Below, piece by piece: positions 36,920-46,578 of a stretch of 64,000 nt of DNA. The notes under the pieces are model-generated. The model was not told the DNA's origin, made no database searches, and saw only the letters and a program-made list of their open reading frames with translations. Each line of letters begins with the position of its first letter. The first letter of the stretch is position 1. Location of the stretch: positions 62,001 through 126,000 of the forward strand of contig NZ_WBIN01000006.1 of NCBI RefSeq assembly GCF_009749385.1. Reading direction: 5' to 3'. This DNA comes from Agromyces allii (GTDB lineage: Bacteria; Actinomycetota; Actinomycetes; Actinomycetales; Microbacteriaceae). Position numbers and translations under genes: made by a program.

Positions 36920-38007
36920 TCGGTCGATGCATCGAGTTCGTGCGTTCGCACGTGCCGATGCTCCGGAGGGCTCCGGATGCCGCCGCCGGCGTCGACCACG
37001 TCGCCGGCGTCGTCGAACGGCTCGCCGTGCTGCTCTCGGCGGGTGTTCCCGCGTCGGTGGCCTGGCGGCACCTCTCGGAGTCCGGCGAGCCCGACCCGAT
37101 GCTCGTCGCCGCAGCGGTGGCCGGCGATCGCGGCGAGCCGATCGCGGCAGCGATCGCCGGGGCTGCCGCTGCCGCGGCTCCCGCCGCCACCGCCCGAGCC
37201 GGGGCAACAGGTTCGGGCCCCGCCCGGCTCGACGGCGCAGGCTGGGCGGTGCTCGGCGCGGCCTGGCAGGTGGCGAGCGAGGCGGGCGCGCCGCTCACGA
37301 CGAGCCTCCGCGACCTGGCCGGCGCCATGCGCGACGAGGCGCAGGTGCGGCGCGAGGTACGCACGTCGCTCGCCGGGCCCGCCGCGAGTGCGCGCCTCGT
37401 GCTCGCGCTGCCGCTCGTCGCCCTCGGCTTCGGATCCGTGCTGGGCTTCGACACCGCGGGTGTGCTGCTCGGCAACCCGATCGGCATCGGGTGCCTGCTG
37501 CTCGGACTCCTCTTCCTCTGGGTCGCGTTCCGCTGGAGCCGGACCCTGGCCGCGCGCGCCGCGGACTTCGACGAGGGAGCCGGACTCGAGCTCGAGCTCC
37601 TCGCGATCGGCATGGCTGGCGGCGCATCGGTCGAACGGGCGCGCGCCGTGGTCGCGTCGGCGCTCGAAGCCCACGGACTCGCGGGGAACGGACTCGCGGG
37701 GCACGGGCACGGACCCGCAGGGAATGGGTCCGCGGGCGACGGCGAACGCCGGGCCGCGGCCTCCGCTCGCCTCGACGAGACCGTGCGCCTGGCCGAACGC
37801 GCCGGTGCTCCGCTGGTCGAGCTGCTCCGCGCCGAGGCGCAGCGCGGACGCCGCATCGCGCGCACCGACGCCGCGACGCGCGGAGCCGCGCTCGGCGTGC
37901 GGCTCATGCTGCCGCTCGGCCTGTGCGTGCTGCCCGCCTTCGTGCTGCTCGGCGTCGCGCCCCTCCTCATCTCGGTCGTCACGGGCACCCTCGGCGGTGC
38001 CGCGTGA
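36916..38007 (+). CDS. Fused TadB/TadC-like type II secretion F-domain protein
   Basis: A 363-residue inner-membrane protein coupled to tadA by a 4-base overlap. It carries two type II secretion F-like regions (around residues 25-150 and 220-340) with two central helices (LVLALPLVALGFGSVLGF and GCLLLGLLFLWVAF) and a C-terminal helix pair. Most Tad loci encode TadB and TadC separately; here one protein appears to do both. A Gly/Asn/His/Ala low-complexity stretch (about residues 256-275) lies in the second half. It forms the platform for pilus assembly. Confidence 0.82.
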   Translation: MIGRCIEFVRSHVPMLRRAPDAAAGVDHVAGVVERLAVLLSAGVPASVAWRHLSESGEPDPMLVAAAVAGDRGEPIAAAIAGAAAAAAPAATARAGATGSGPARLDGAGWAVLGAAWQVASEAGAPLTTSLRDLAGAMRDEAQVRREVRTSLAGPAASARLVLALPLVALGFGSVLGFDTAGVLLGNPIGIGCLLLGLLFLWVAFRWSRTLAARAADFDEGAGLELELLAIGMAGGASVERARAVVASALEAHGLAGNGLAGHGHGPAGNGSAGDGERRAAASARLDETVRLAERAGAPLVELLRAEAQRGRRIARTDAATRGAALGVRLMLPLGLCVLPAFVLLGVAPLLISVVTGTLGGAA

Positions 38008-38065
38008 TCCCGCCCAGTCGTGCCGCCAACCGCCGGATTCCCGGCCCCACCGGAAGGAACCACCC

Positions 38066-38347
38066 ATGCCCGTCTCCACCACCGACCGTCTCGCCGACGG
38101 AGCCTCCGACGCCGGAGCCGGCGCAGCCGTGCCCATCGTCGCCACGGCCGCCGTCCCGGCGCGGCGTCGAACCATCCGCCGAGTGGCCGTCGCCCTCGCG
38201 GGCGAGCGCGGCGCCGCGACCGCCGAGTACGCGGTGGCCACGATGGCCGCCGTCGGCTTCGCCGGCCTGCTCGTCGTCATCCTGCGCGGCGACGAGGTGC
38301 GCGGCATCCTCACCGACCTCGTGCGGAATGCCCTCACGGTCGGCTGA
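38066..38347 (+). CDS. DUF4244 pilin-like protein
   Basis: A 93-residue protein with GGAAGGA before its ATG. After a 50-residue leader of Ala/Arg composition comes GERGAATAEYAVATMAAVGF, a Flp-pilin-like processing and helix segment with the conserved glutamate, then a hydrophobic helix and a short tail. It is probably the major subunit of the Tad/Flp pilus in this locus. Confidence 0.82.
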   Translation: MPVSTTDRLADGASDAGAGAAVPIVATAAVPARRRTIRRVAVALAGERGAATAEYAVATMAAVGFAGLLVVILRGDEVRGILTDLVRNALTVG

Positions 38348-38672
38348 CGCCGAGCGGGGCAGCGTGACGGCCGAGTTCGCCGTCGCGCTGCCCGCGATCA
38401 TGCTCGTGCTCGCGATCTGCCTCGCGTCGGTGCATCTCGTGACAGTGCAGGTGCGGCTCACGGATGCCGCGGCCGCCGCCGCGCGTGCACTCGGCCGCGG
38501 CGAGGGTGCCGATGCCGCGGCGGGCATCGTCGGCCGCATCGCGGGCCCGGCCGACCTGTCGCACACCGACGACGGCATGTTCACCTGCGTGACCCTCACC
38601 GCATCGGGCGGCGGCCTGCTCGCGTCGATCCGGCTCACGAGCGAAGCGTGCGCGATGTCGGGCGGGCACTGA
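38328..38672 (+). CDS. TadE-like minor pilin
   Basis: A 114-residue protein. The ATG at 38328 overlaps the pilin gene by 20 bases and gives MPSRSADAERGSVTAEFAVA, the TadE/prepilin signature with glutamate at +5 of the mature end. A transmembrane helix follows, then a small extracellular domain with two cysteines near the end that could form a disulfide. GTG at 38363 is a shorter alternative start. It belongs to the Tad operon. Confidence 0.8.
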   Translation: MPSRSADAERGSVTAEFAVALPAIMLVLAICLASVHLVTVQVRLTDAAAAAARALGRGEGADAAAGIVGRIAGPADLSHTDDGMFTCVTLTASGGGLLASIRLTSEACAMSGGH

Positions 38673-39025
38673 TGCGGCGATCGGGCGAGCGCGGCGCGGC
38701 ATCCGTGGTCTCCGTCGGCCTCATCGCGGCGATCGTGCTGCTCACGACGCTCACGCTCGGCGTCGTCGCGGTGTACGTCGACGCCAGGCGGGCGGCGGCC
38801 GCGGCCGACGCGGCCGCGCTCGCCGCAACTGATGCGGCCACCGGAGCCGTCTCAGGGCTGCCGTGCGAGGTCGCCGACCAGGTCGCGGCTCGGAACGGCG
38901 CCCGTCTCGTCTCGTGCAGCATCGACGACGAGGCCATCAGCCGGGTGGCCGTCGTGGTGCCGGGTCGGCTCCCGGGGCTGGATGCCGAGGCCTCCGCCCG
39001 AGCCGGGCCGCCGGGCAGCACGTGA
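38672..39025 (+). CDS. Rv3654c/TIGR03816-like TadE-family protein
   Basis: A 117-residue protein overlapping the TadE gene by one base. It starts MRRSGERGAASVVSVGLIAA, then has a long hydrophobic helix and the DARRAAAAADAAALAATDAA helix typical of the helicase/secretion-neighbourhood TadE-like family. It is the last gene of the Tad operon; the usual neighbouring DEAD-box helicase gene is not found downstream, where a VOC protein gene converges instead. Confidence 0.82.
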   Translation: MRRSGERGAASVVSVGLIAAIVLLTTLTLGVVAVYVDARRAAAAADAAALAATDAATGAVSGLPCEVADQVAARNGARLVSCSIDDEAISRVAVVVPGRLPGLDAEASARAGPPGST

Positions 39026-39102
39026 CGCCGAAGCGCGCGGCCGTGGCCGGGGTGACGGGAGGCGGAGTGCCGGGGCGACGGCCGGAAGGCACGCCGTCCG
39101 GC

Positions 39103-39543
39103 TCAGCCGAGCTGCTCGGCCAGGGCGAGGATGATGCCGCTGGGGCCGCGCAGGTAGCAGAGCCGATAGACGTCCTCGTAGTCGACGACCTCGTCGAGCA
39201 CCTCGGCGCCGTGCGTGCGAAGGCGGGCGATCGTGTCGTCGATGTCGTCGACGGCGAACATCAGGCGGTGCAGGCCCAGCGTGTTCGACGGTGGGATCGC
39301 GGGCTCAGGGGCGGATGCCGCCGGGCGGTGGTACTGCGTCAACTCGAGTCGGCTACGGCCGTCGGGCGTTCGCATCATCGCGATCTCGCTCCGCACGCCG
39401 TCGAGCCCGACCGTGCGATCCGCCCAGACGCCCTCGATCTCGGCGCGATCCTCGAACTCGAGGCCGAGCTCGGTGAAGAAGGCGATCGCGGCGTCGAGAT
39501 CGGCGACCACGATGGCGACGTTGTCAAGGCGCAGTACGGTCAT
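39103..39543 (-). CDS. VOC (glyoxalase/bleomycin-resistance) family protein
   Basis: A 146-residue vicinal-oxygen-chelate fold protein: LDNVAIVVADLDAAIAFFTELG at the start, RLELTQYH with a metal-ligand glutamate, and HRLMFAVDDIDDTIARL in the second half. Families include glyoxalase-like enzymes and drug-binding proteins, and the substrate is unknown. It is monocistronic, convergent to the Tad operon. Confidence 0.85.
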   Translation of the reverse strand: MTVLRLDNVAIVVADLDAAIAFFTELGLEFEDRAEIEGVWADRTVGLDGVRSEIAMMRTPDGRSRLELTQYHRPAASAPEPAIPPSNTLGLHRLMFAVDDIDDTIARLRTHGAEVLDEVVDYEDVYRLCYLRGPSGIILALAEQLG

Positions 39544-39637
39544 GGCGCGAGCCTACGCCCGGGCGCCGAGCCCGCGGCCGACAACCGTGGGCGCCGCGGG
39601 GACCGCCCCCGAGGACGAGTCGAGAGCGGTCCGTCGA

Positions 39638-39874
39638 TCAGTCGAAGACGGTTTCGAGGAAGCGGTACTCGACCGCCGACGGCCGGTCGTCGTTCTCGGA
39701 GGAGAACTCCAGACCGCCCGCGCGGCTGTAGACGTATCGCTTGCCGTGCTCACCGCTCAACTCGAGTCGAGGGCGTGGTTCGCCCGTCTCGAGGAAGGCG
39801 GTCGCTACCGTCTTGCCCTCGAGCGGACCGTCGATCAGTTTCGCGGTGTACGAGCTCGTGGTAGAGGTTTCCAT
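39638..39874 (-). CDS. Hypothetical 78-residue protein
   Basis: The ATG at 39874 has AGGAGA at good spacing; the longer frame upstream is not supported. The protein is small, soluble and beta-rich (YTAKLIDGPLEGKTVATAF, then KRYVYSRAGG). No family is recognised. It is divergent from topA across about 200 bases. Confidence 0.65.
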   Translation of the reverse strand: METSTTSSYTAKLIDGPLEGKTVATAFLETGEPRPRLELSGEHGKRYVYSRAGGLEFSSENDDRPSAVEYRFLETVFD

Positions 39875-40081
39875 GCTTCGATTCTCCTCTCGTGCCGCAG
39901 GATCGCAAGGGCTGCCACGCGGCATCCCGAGCCTGATCGTGCGGGGGAGAATTCGGTCCGCTCCCGGTCTGTGTGTGTATGGTGTGGCTTGTCGGACGGC
40001 GATCGAAGCCGTTCGGCGGCACACCGCTCGGGGGCGCGGTCCGCGTGCGATCTCCATCACGGAACATATAAGAGGAGTCTG

Positions 40082-42988
40082 GTGTCAGGCGCGAAGAAAC
40101 TGGTCATCGTCGAGTCGCCGACCAAGATGAAGTCGATCGCCCAGTACCTGGGCGACGGCTACGAGGTGCTCTCGTCGGTCGGCCACATCCGCGACCTCAT
40201 CGAGCCGAAGAACCTGCCGCCCGAGCTCAAGAAGGGCGGCCTCGGCAAGTTCTCGGTCGACGTCGACAACGGGTTCGAGCCCTACTACGTAGTCTCCGAC
40301 TCGAAGAAGAAGACGGTCGCCGAACTCAAGCGCGCCCTGAAGAACGCCGACGAACTCCTGCTCGCAACAGATGAGGACCGCGAGGGCGAGGCCATCGCGT
40401 GGCACCTGCTGCAGGAACTCAAGCCCAAGATCCCCGTGCGCCGCATGGTCTTCCACGAGATCACCAAGGACGCGATCCAGAAAGCCAAGGACAACACCCG
40501 CGAGCTCGACACCGCGCTCGTCGACGCGCAGGAGACCCGACGCATCCTCGACCGGCTCTACGGCTACGAGGTCTCGCCCGTGCTCTGGCGCAAGGTCGGC
40601 CCCGGACTCTCCGCGGGCCGCGTTCAGTCGGCCGCGACCCGCCTCGTCGTCGAGCGAGAGCGCGAGCGACTCGCATTCGTCTCGGCCGAGTACTGGGACC
40701 TCCTGGGGCGCTTCGCGCCCGTGACATCCGGCTCGGCGTTCGATGCGAAGCTCGTGCGCCTCGGCGGCGACCGCATCGCCACGGGTCGCGACTTCGACGA
40801 CCTCGGCAAGCTGAAGTCGAAGGCCGCCGTGCTCGACGAGGCGACCGCACGCGCCCTCGTCGAGGCGCTGCAGGCGCCCGGCGTGCGCCGCGTCGTCTCC
40901 AAGGTCGAGCAGAAGCCCTGGACCCGCCGCCCGTCGGCGCCGTTCACGACGTCGACCCTGCAGCAGGAGGCCGGCCGCAAGCTGCGCCTCTCGGCGAAGG
41001 ACACCATGCGCGTGGCGCAGTCGCTCTACGAGAACGGCTACATCACCTATATGCGAACCGACTCGGTCTCGCTCTCGAAGCAGGCGATCGACGCGGCCCG
41101 TGCGCAGGCGACGGCCCTGTACGGCGCCGACTCGGTGCCCGACGCCCCCCGCACCTACGCGGGCAAGTCGAAGAACGCCCAGGAGGCGCACGAGGCGATC
41201 CGCCCGTCGGGCGAGGAGTTCCGCACCCCGTCGTCGCTCAAGGGTTCGCTGCGCGGACGCGAGTTCGACCTCTACGACCTGATCTGGAAGCGCACCGTCG
41301 CCTCGCAGATGGCCGACGCCAAGGGCCAGACGGCCACCGTGACCATCGAGGTCGGCCCGACGGCGGCCGACGCGGCGGCCCCCGAGTCCGCGACCGCCGC
41401 GATCGGCGGCACGATCGCCGAGTTCACCGCGAGCGGCACGGTCATCACCTTCCCCGGCTTCCGCGCCGCCTACGAGGAGAGCCGCGACGAGGAGCGCAAC
41501 GCCGACGACGCATCGGGCGAGGCGAAGCTGCCGCCGCTCAAGGAGGGCCAGGAGATCACGCTCGAGGAGCTCGAGGCCAAGGGCCACGAGACCTCCCCGC
41601 TGCCGCGCTACACCGAGGCGAGCCTCGTGAAGCGGCTCGAAGAGCTCGGCATCGGTCGCCCGTCGACGTTCGCCTCGATCATCTCGACGATCCTCGACCG
41701 CGGGTACGTCACCCAGCGGGGCCAGGCCCTCGTGCCCAGCTGGATCGCGTTCTCGGTCGTGCGCCTCCTCGAGGAGCACTTCGGCGACCTCGTGCAGTTC
41801 GACTTCACCGCAGAGATGGAGGACGACCTCGACCGCATCGCCTCGGGCGAGGCCGACCGGGTCGACTGGTTGAACGGGTTCTACTTCGGCAACGAGACTC
41901 ACCGCGGCCTCCGTCAGGTCGTCGACAACCTCGGCGACATCGACGCGCGAGAGATCAACTCGATGCCGATCAGCGAGGGCGTGACCCTGCGCATCGGCCG
42001 CTACGGCCCCTACCTCGAGACCGTCGATCCCGAGGCCGGGCCCGACGCCACGCCCCGACGCGTGAACCTGCCGCAGGACCTCGCGCCCGACGAGCTCACG
42101 CCCGCCAAGGCGCGCGAACTCATCGACGCCCCCGTGCAGACCGACCGCGTGCTCGGCGTGAACCCCGAGAACGGCAAGCAGGTCGTCGTCAAGGACGGCC
42201 GCTTCGGCCCGTACGTGACCGAACTCGAGCCCGAGCCCGAGGCGGATGCCGCGGCATCCGTCGACCCGAAGACCGGCGAGGTCATCGAAGCGCCGAAGCC
42301 CAAGCGCGGCGCCAAGAAGCCGGTCGCGGTCAAGCCGCGCACCGCCTCGCTCTTCAAGAGCATGCAGATCGAGGAGATCGACCTCGACACCGCACTGAAG
42401 CTGCTCGACCTGCCGCGCATCGTCGGGCTCGACCCCGAGTCGGGCGACGAGATCACCGCGCAGAACGGGCGCTACGGTCCGTACCTCAAGAAGGGTGCCG
42501 AGACCCGCACGCTTCCCAGCGAGGACGCGATCTTCGACATCGACCTGCCCGGCGCGCTCGAACTGCTCGCCCAGCCGAAGTACGGCGCCCGCCGCGCTTC
42601 GAGCGCGCTCAAGGAGTTCGCCGAAGACCCGGTGAGCGGCAAGCCGATCAAGGTGAAGGACGGCCGCTTCGGCCCGTACGTCACCGACGGCACGACGAAC
42701 GCGACGATCCCTCGCGCCGAGACGGTCGAGGAGATCACCTTCGAGCGCGCCGTCGAGCTGCTGCAGATCAAGCGCGACAAGGGTCCGGCTGCGCCGCGGG
42801 CGAAGAAGGCCCCGGCCGCGAAGAAGCCCGCCGCCAAGAAGCCGGCGGCGAAGACGAGCGCTGCGGCCAAGAAGACGACGACCGCGGCGAAGACCACGGC
42901 GGCGAAGAGCGCTGCGACGACGTCGACGACCGCGGCTGCGAGGAAGCCCGCCGTGCGCAAGACCGCGACGAAGCCGAGCGAGGCGTGA
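40082..42988 (+). CDS. topA: DNA topoisomerase I
   Basis: A 968-residue type IA topoisomerase that relaxes negative supercoils. The start is the GTG at 40082, preceded by AGAGGAG. The TOPRIM domain has ESPTKMKSI near the start and the acidic ATDEDREGEA motif. The catalytic tyrosine is residue 323 in ITYMRTDS. Several C-terminal repeats related to the topoisomerase C-terminal domain (KDGRFGPYVT motifs, occurring at least twice) follow, then a Lys/Ala-rich tail of about 60 residues typical of actinobacteria. It heads a topA-tmk-holB run. Confidence 0.97.
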   Translation: MSGAKKLVIVESPTKMKSIAQYLGDGYEVLSSVGHIRDLIEPKNLPPELKKGGLGKFSVDVDNGFEPYYVVSDSKKKTVAELKRALKNADELLLATDEDREGEAIAWHLLQELKPKIPVRRMVFHEITKDAIQKAKDNTRELDTALVDAQETRRILDRLYGYEVSPVLWRKVGPGLSAGRVQSAATRLVVERERERLAFVSAEYWDLLGRFAPVTSGSAFDAKLVRLGGDRIATGRDFDDLGKLKSKAAVLDEATARALVEALQAPGVRRVVSKVEQKPWTRRPSAPFTTSTLQQEAGRKLRLSAKDTMRVAQSLYENGYITYMRTDSVSLSKQAIDAARAQATALYGADSVPDAPRTYAGKSKNAQEAHEAIRPSGEEFRTPSSLKGSLRGREFDLYDLIWKRTVASQMADAKGQTATVTIEVGPTAADAAAPESATAAIGGTIAEFTASGTVITFPGFRAAYEESRDEERNADDASGEAKLPPLKEGQEITLEELEAKGHETSPLPRYTEASLVKRLEELGIGRPSTFASIISTILDRGYVTQRGQALVPSWIAFSVVRLLEEHFGDLVQFDFTAEMEDDLDRIASGEADRVDWLNGFYFGNETHRGLRQVVDNLGDIDAREINSMPISEGVTLRIGRYGPYLETVDPEAGPDATPRRVNLPQDLAPDELTPAKARELIDAPVQTDRVLGVNPENGKQVVVKDGRFGPYVTELEPEPEADAAASVDPKTGEVIEAPKPKRGAKKPVAVKPRTASLFKSMQIEEIDLDTALKLLDLPRIVGLDPESGDEITAQNGRYGPYLKKGAETRTLPSEDAIFDIDLPGALELLAQPKYGARRASSALKEFAEDPVSGKPIKVKDGRFGPYVTDGTTNATIPRAETVEEITFERAVELLQIKRDKGPAAPRAKKAPAAKKPAAKKPAAKTSAAAKKTTTAAKTTAAKSAATTSTTAAARKPAVRKTATKPSEA

Positions 42989-43605
42989 CCCGCGGCGTCT
43001 TCATCACCCTCGAGGGCGGTGACGGCACCGGCAAGACCACGCAGTCCGAGTTGCTCGCGGCCTGGCTCGGCGAACAGGGCCGACAGGTCGTGCGCACGCG
43101 CGAGCCCGGCGGCACCGACGTCGGCGTCGAGGTGCGCGAGATCGTGCTGCACCACCGCGGCGACATCGCGCCGCGCGCCGAGGCGCTGCTCTACGCGGCC
43201 GACCGTGCGCACCACATCGCCACGCTCGTGCGCCCCGCGCTCGAGCGCGGCGACGTCGTGATCCAGGACCGCTACATCGACTCGTCGGTCGCCTACCAGG
43301 GCGCCGGGCGCGTGCTCGACCCCGAGGCCGTGCGCGGGCTGTCCGAGTGGGCGACCGAGGGCCTGCAGCCCGACCTCACGGTGCTGCTCGACCTCGACGC
43401 CGCGTCGGCCAGGGCGCGCCTCGACAGCGCGCGCACGCGGTACGACCGGCTCGAGGCCGAGGCATCCGAGTTCCACGACCGCGTGCGCGAGGCGTATCTC
43501 GCGCTCGCCGGTCGCGAGCCCGAGCGGTTCCTCGTGCTCGACGCGTCGGCGCCCGTCGACGAGATCCAGGCGCAGATCCGCGCGCGGATCTCCAGCCTCG
43601 TCTGA
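42985..43605 (+). CDS. tmk: Thymidylate kinase
   Basis: A 206-residue kinase making dTDP from dTMP. The P-loop is GGDGTGKTT at residues 11-19, with TREPGGTDVG and RYIDSSVAYQG as the family's dTMP-binding and DRY-like segments. The GTG start overlaps the topA stop by 4 bases, so translation is coupled. Confidence 0.95.
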   Translation: MTRGVFITLEGGDGTGKTTQSELLAAWLGEQGRQVVRTREPGGTDVGVEVREIVLHHRGDIAPRAEALLYAADRAHHIATLVRPALERGDVVIQDRYIDSSVAYQGAGRVLDPEAVRGLSEWATEGLQPDLTVLLDLDAASARARLDSARTRYDRLEAEASEFHDRVREAYLALAGREPERFLVLDASAPVDEIQAQIRARISSLV

Positions 43606-43678
43606 TCCCGTGCAGGGGCGTGTTCGAGGGGCTTCGGCCCGTCGGGCGGATGTCGCCCGTGGAAGGTAGCGTGATTCC

Positions 43679-44866
43679 GTGAGCGTGTGGAGCGAGTTGA
43701 CCGGCCAGGAGCAGGCGATCGCCGTCTTCCGGGCGGCGGCCGAGGCATCCCGGGCCCGCTCGTCGCAGGGTGCGCAGCCGTCGCAGCAGATGACGCACTC
43801 GTGGCTCGTCACCGGGCCGCCGGGCTCGGGGCGGTCGAACCTCGCCTACGCGTTCGCCGTGGCGCTCATCTCGGGCGACCCCGACGGCGACGAGCCGACC
43901 CGCATCCAGGTCGAGGCGCGCAGCCACCCCGACCTGCACGTGCTTGCGACCGAGGGCGTCATCATCAAGCGCGACGACGTGCGCGACATCGTGAAGCGCT
44001 CGCACTACGCGCCGTCGATCGGCCGGCACCGCGTGATCATCGTCGAAGACGCCGACCGCATGACCGAGCAGACCTCGAACTTCCTGCTGAAGGAGCTCGA
44101 AGAGCCGCCAGAGCGCACCGTCTGGATCCTCTGCGCACCCAGCGAGGCCGACCTGATCCCGACGATCCGCTCGCGCGTGCGTTCGGTGCGGCTGCTCATG
44201 CCCAGCATCGCGGATGTCGCGGCGCTCCTCGAGCGGCGCGACGGCGTCGATCCGGTGCTCGCCGAGCGCTCCGCGCGCGAGGCGCAGAGCCACATCGGCA
44301 TGGCGCACCGCCTCGCCACCAGCGAAGACGCCCGTCGTCGCCGTGAAGAGACGCTGCGGCTCGCGCTGCAGGTGCGCTCGGCGGCGACCGCGGTCTCGAC
44401 GGCCGCGCGATTCCTCGCGATCGCGGGCGACGACGCCAAGGCGATCACCGAGCTGCGCGACGCCGAAGAGCGCGAGCACGCCCTGCACTCGCTCGGCATC
44501 GCGCCGGGGCAGGCCGTTCCCGCCGCGCTGCGACCCCAGATCAAGGCCCTCGAAGACGACCAGAAGCGTCGGGCCACGCGCAGCCTGCGCGACGGCATCG
44601 ACCGCATCCTCGTCGACCTCACCTCGCTCTACCGCGACGTGCTGCTGCTCCAGCTCGGCGCCGAGGTCGAGCTCGTCAACCGCGAGCTCGTCGACGAACT
44701 GCGGCGCGCCGCGGCATCCGTCGCCCCGATGCGCACGCTCGCGACGCTCGACGCGATCCAAGAGGCGCGCGAGCGCATCGAGGGCAACGTCGCGCCCGCA
44801 CTCGCGCTCGAGGCGATGCTCGTCTCAGCCATCCGACGACCCGATTCCGAACGAGGGGCCGCATGA
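43679..44866 (+). CDS. holB: DNA polymerase III subunit delta'
   Basis: A 395-residue clamp-loader subunit of the AAA+ family. The P-loop-like GPPGSGRSN has Arg in place of Lys, as expected for the non-hydrolysing delta' subunit. VIIVEDADRMTEQTSNFLLKELEEPPERT is the usual core, and the last third is the helical clamp-loader collar. The four-cysteine zinc module of many delta' proteins is absent: the matching segment (about residues 65-80) has no cysteine. It follows tmk with a 73-base gap. Confidence 0.9.
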   Translation: MSVWSELTGQEQAIAVFRAAAEASRARSSQGAQPSQQMTHSWLVTGPPGSGRSNLAYAFAVALISGDPDGDEPTRIQVEARSHPDLHVLATEGVIIKRDDVRDIVKRSHYAPSIGRHRVIIVEDADRMTEQTSNFLLKELEEPPERTVWILCAPSEADLIPTIRSRVRSVRLLMPSIADVAALLERRDGVDPVLAERSAREAQSHIGMAHRLATSEDARRRREETLRLALQVRSAATAVSTAARFLAIAGDDAKAITELRDAEEREHALHSLGIAPGQAVPAALRPQIKALEDDQKRRATRSLRDGIDRILVDLTSLYRDVLLLQLGAEVELVNRELVDELRRAAASVAPMRTLATLDAIQEARERIEGNVAPALALEAMLVSAIRRPDSERGAA

Positions 44867-46428
44867 TCGCGACACCAGACCCGATGTCGATGCGGCGCCC
44901 GCGCCGCCGAGCAGTCCGCGCCGCAGCGCTCGCCGGAGCGCTCGTCGCCCTGCTCGTGATGACCGGGTGCGTCCCGTCGTTCCTGAAGCCGCAGACCTCC
45001 GAGTCGACGCCCACCGGTGAAGACGTCGCAGCCGACCTGCAGCCGTTCTACGGGCAGGTGCTGGCTTGGGAGAACTGCGGCGGGGAGTTCGACTGCGCCA
45101 CCGCGAAGGCCCCGCTCGACTGGGAGGCGCCGGGCGACGGCGAGATCGAGCTCGCGCTCGTGCGCCACCGCGCGACGGGCGATCGCATCGGCTCGCTGCT
45201 CGTGAACCCGGGCGGCCCCGGCGGGTCGGGCTACGACTTCGTCAAGGACTCGCTCGACTACGCCGTCGGCGAGCCGTTGCAGCAGAGCTTCGACGTCATC
45301 GGCTTCGACCCCCGCGGAGTCGGGCGCTCGTCGGCGGTCGCCTGCTACGACTCCGCTGGCATGGATTCCTTCCTGTTCGACATCGTGCCGGGCGAACGCG
45401 GCAGCGACGAGTGGATCGAGAACGTCGGCAAGGTCAAGGCCGACTTCGGCGCCGCATGCGGCGAGAACACCGGAGCCCTGCTCGGCGAGGTCGACACGAC
45501 GAGTGCAGCCCGTGACCTCGACATGCTCCGTGCCGCCGTCGGCGACGAGCAGCTCAACTACCTCGGCTACTCGTACGGCACGTTCCTCGGCGCCACCTAC
45601 GCCGGGCTGTTCCCCGACAAGGTCGGCCGGCTCGTGCTCGACGGCGCGATCGACCCCGCGGCGCAAGAAGAAGACGTCTCGCGTGAGCAGGCCGTCGGCT
45701 TCGAGTCCGCCCTGCGTGCGTACCTCGCCGACTGCCTCGCGGGCACCGACTGCCCGTTCACGGGCAGCGTCGACGCGGCGATGGATGAGATCAGCCGGCT
45801 GCTGGCCTCCGTCGACGCCAGCCCCATGCGCGGCACCGACGGTCGCGAGGTCGGGGCCGACACCCTCGTGACGGCCATCGTCTACCCGCTCTACAGCGCC
45901 GACTCGTGGCCCTACCTCAGCCAGATGTTCGATGCCGTCATGCTCGGAGACGCCGACGCGGCCCTGCAGTTCGCCGACGGCTACTACGGCCGCAATGCCG
46001 ACGGCACGTACCTCGACAACTCGACCGAGTCGTTCCTCGCGATCAACTGCCTCGACTACAGCTACCAGTCCGACGTCGCCGTCATGCGCGCCAAGGCGGC
46101 CGAGATCACCGAGGCCGCCCCCGTGATCGGCCCGTACTTCGGCTACGGCGACCTCGGCTGCATCTCGTGGCCGTTCCAGTCCGACGTCGAGCGGGCCCCG
46201 ATCGCCGCCGAGGGAGCGGCGCCGATCGTCGTCATCGGCACGACGAACGACCCCGCCACGCCCTACGCCTGGGCGGTCTCGCTCGCCGACCAGCTCGACA
46301 GCGGCGTGCTCGTGACCTACGAGGGCGAGGGCCACACGGCGTACAACAAGTCCAACGACTGCGTCGCGGGCGCCGTCGAGCAGTACTTCATCGACGGAAC
46401 CGTGCCGACCGACGGCACCACCTGCTGA
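44863..46428 (+). CDS. Secreted alpha/beta-hydrolase lipoprotein (tripeptidyl aminopeptidase-like)
   Basis: A 521-residue exported hydrolase. The N-terminus has Arg residues, a hydrophobic core and a lipobox VMTGC with the lipid-bearing cysteine at residue 36. The oxyanion segment NPGGPGGSG and nucleophile elbow GYSYGT (Ser237) match the tripeptidyl-peptidase/proline iminopeptidase-like group, and the C-terminal TAP-like domain is followed by a GEGHTAYN segment with the catalytic histidine. It should cleave peptides or esters at the cell surface. Its start overlaps the holB stop by 4 bases, although it is functionally unrelated. Confidence 0.88.
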   Translation: MIATPDPMSMRRPRRRAVRAAALAGALVALLVMTGCVPSFLKPQTSESTPTGEDVAADLQPFYGQVLAWENCGGEFDCATAKAPLDWEAPGDGEIELALVRHRATGDRIGSLLVNPGGPGGSGYDFVKDSLDYAVGEPLQQSFDVIGFDPRGVGRSSAVACYDSAGMDSFLFDIVPGERGSDEWIENVGKVKADFGAACGENTGALLGEVDTTSAARDLDMLRAAVGDEQLNYLGYSYGTFLGATYAGLFPDKVGRLVLDGAIDPAAQEEDVSREQAVGFESALRAYLADCLAGTDCPFTGSVDAAMDEISRLLASVDASPMRGTDGREVGADTLVTAIVYPLYSADSWPYLSQMFDAVMLGDADAALQFADGYYGRNADGTYLDNSTESFLAINCLDYSYQSDVAVMRAKAAEITEAAPVIGPYFGYGDLGCISWPFQSDVERAPIAAEGAAPIVVIGTTNDPATPYAWAVSLADQLDSGVLVTYEGEGHTAYNKSNDCVAGAVEQYFIDGTVPTDGTTC

Positions 46429-46505
46429 GAGTGGTCAACGGAGGCTCAGACATCCGCTAACATTGACTCTCGTGCCGATCGGTGCTGAAAGCATCGGTCA
46501 CGCAC

Positions 46506-46578
46506 GCCGCCTTAGCTCAGTCGGCAGAGCATCTCACTCGTAATGAGAAGGTCGTGGGTTCGATTCCCACAGGCGGCT
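46506..46578 (+). tRNA. tRNA-Thr (CGT anticodon)
   Basis: The full cloverleaf is visible. The 7-bp acceptor stem is GCCGCCT with AGGCGGC. The D-arm contains TTAGCTCAG, the anticodon loop is CTCGTAA with CGT at positions 34-36, and the T-arm contains GGTTCGATTCC. The 3' CCA is not encoded. It decodes ACG. Confidence 0.95.

Noticed and set aside
43679-44866. holB suspected to be a pseudogene because the P-loop Lys is Arg and the zinc cysteines are missing
   Set aside because: Delta' does not hydrolyse ATP, the frame is full length and the conserved core is intact.
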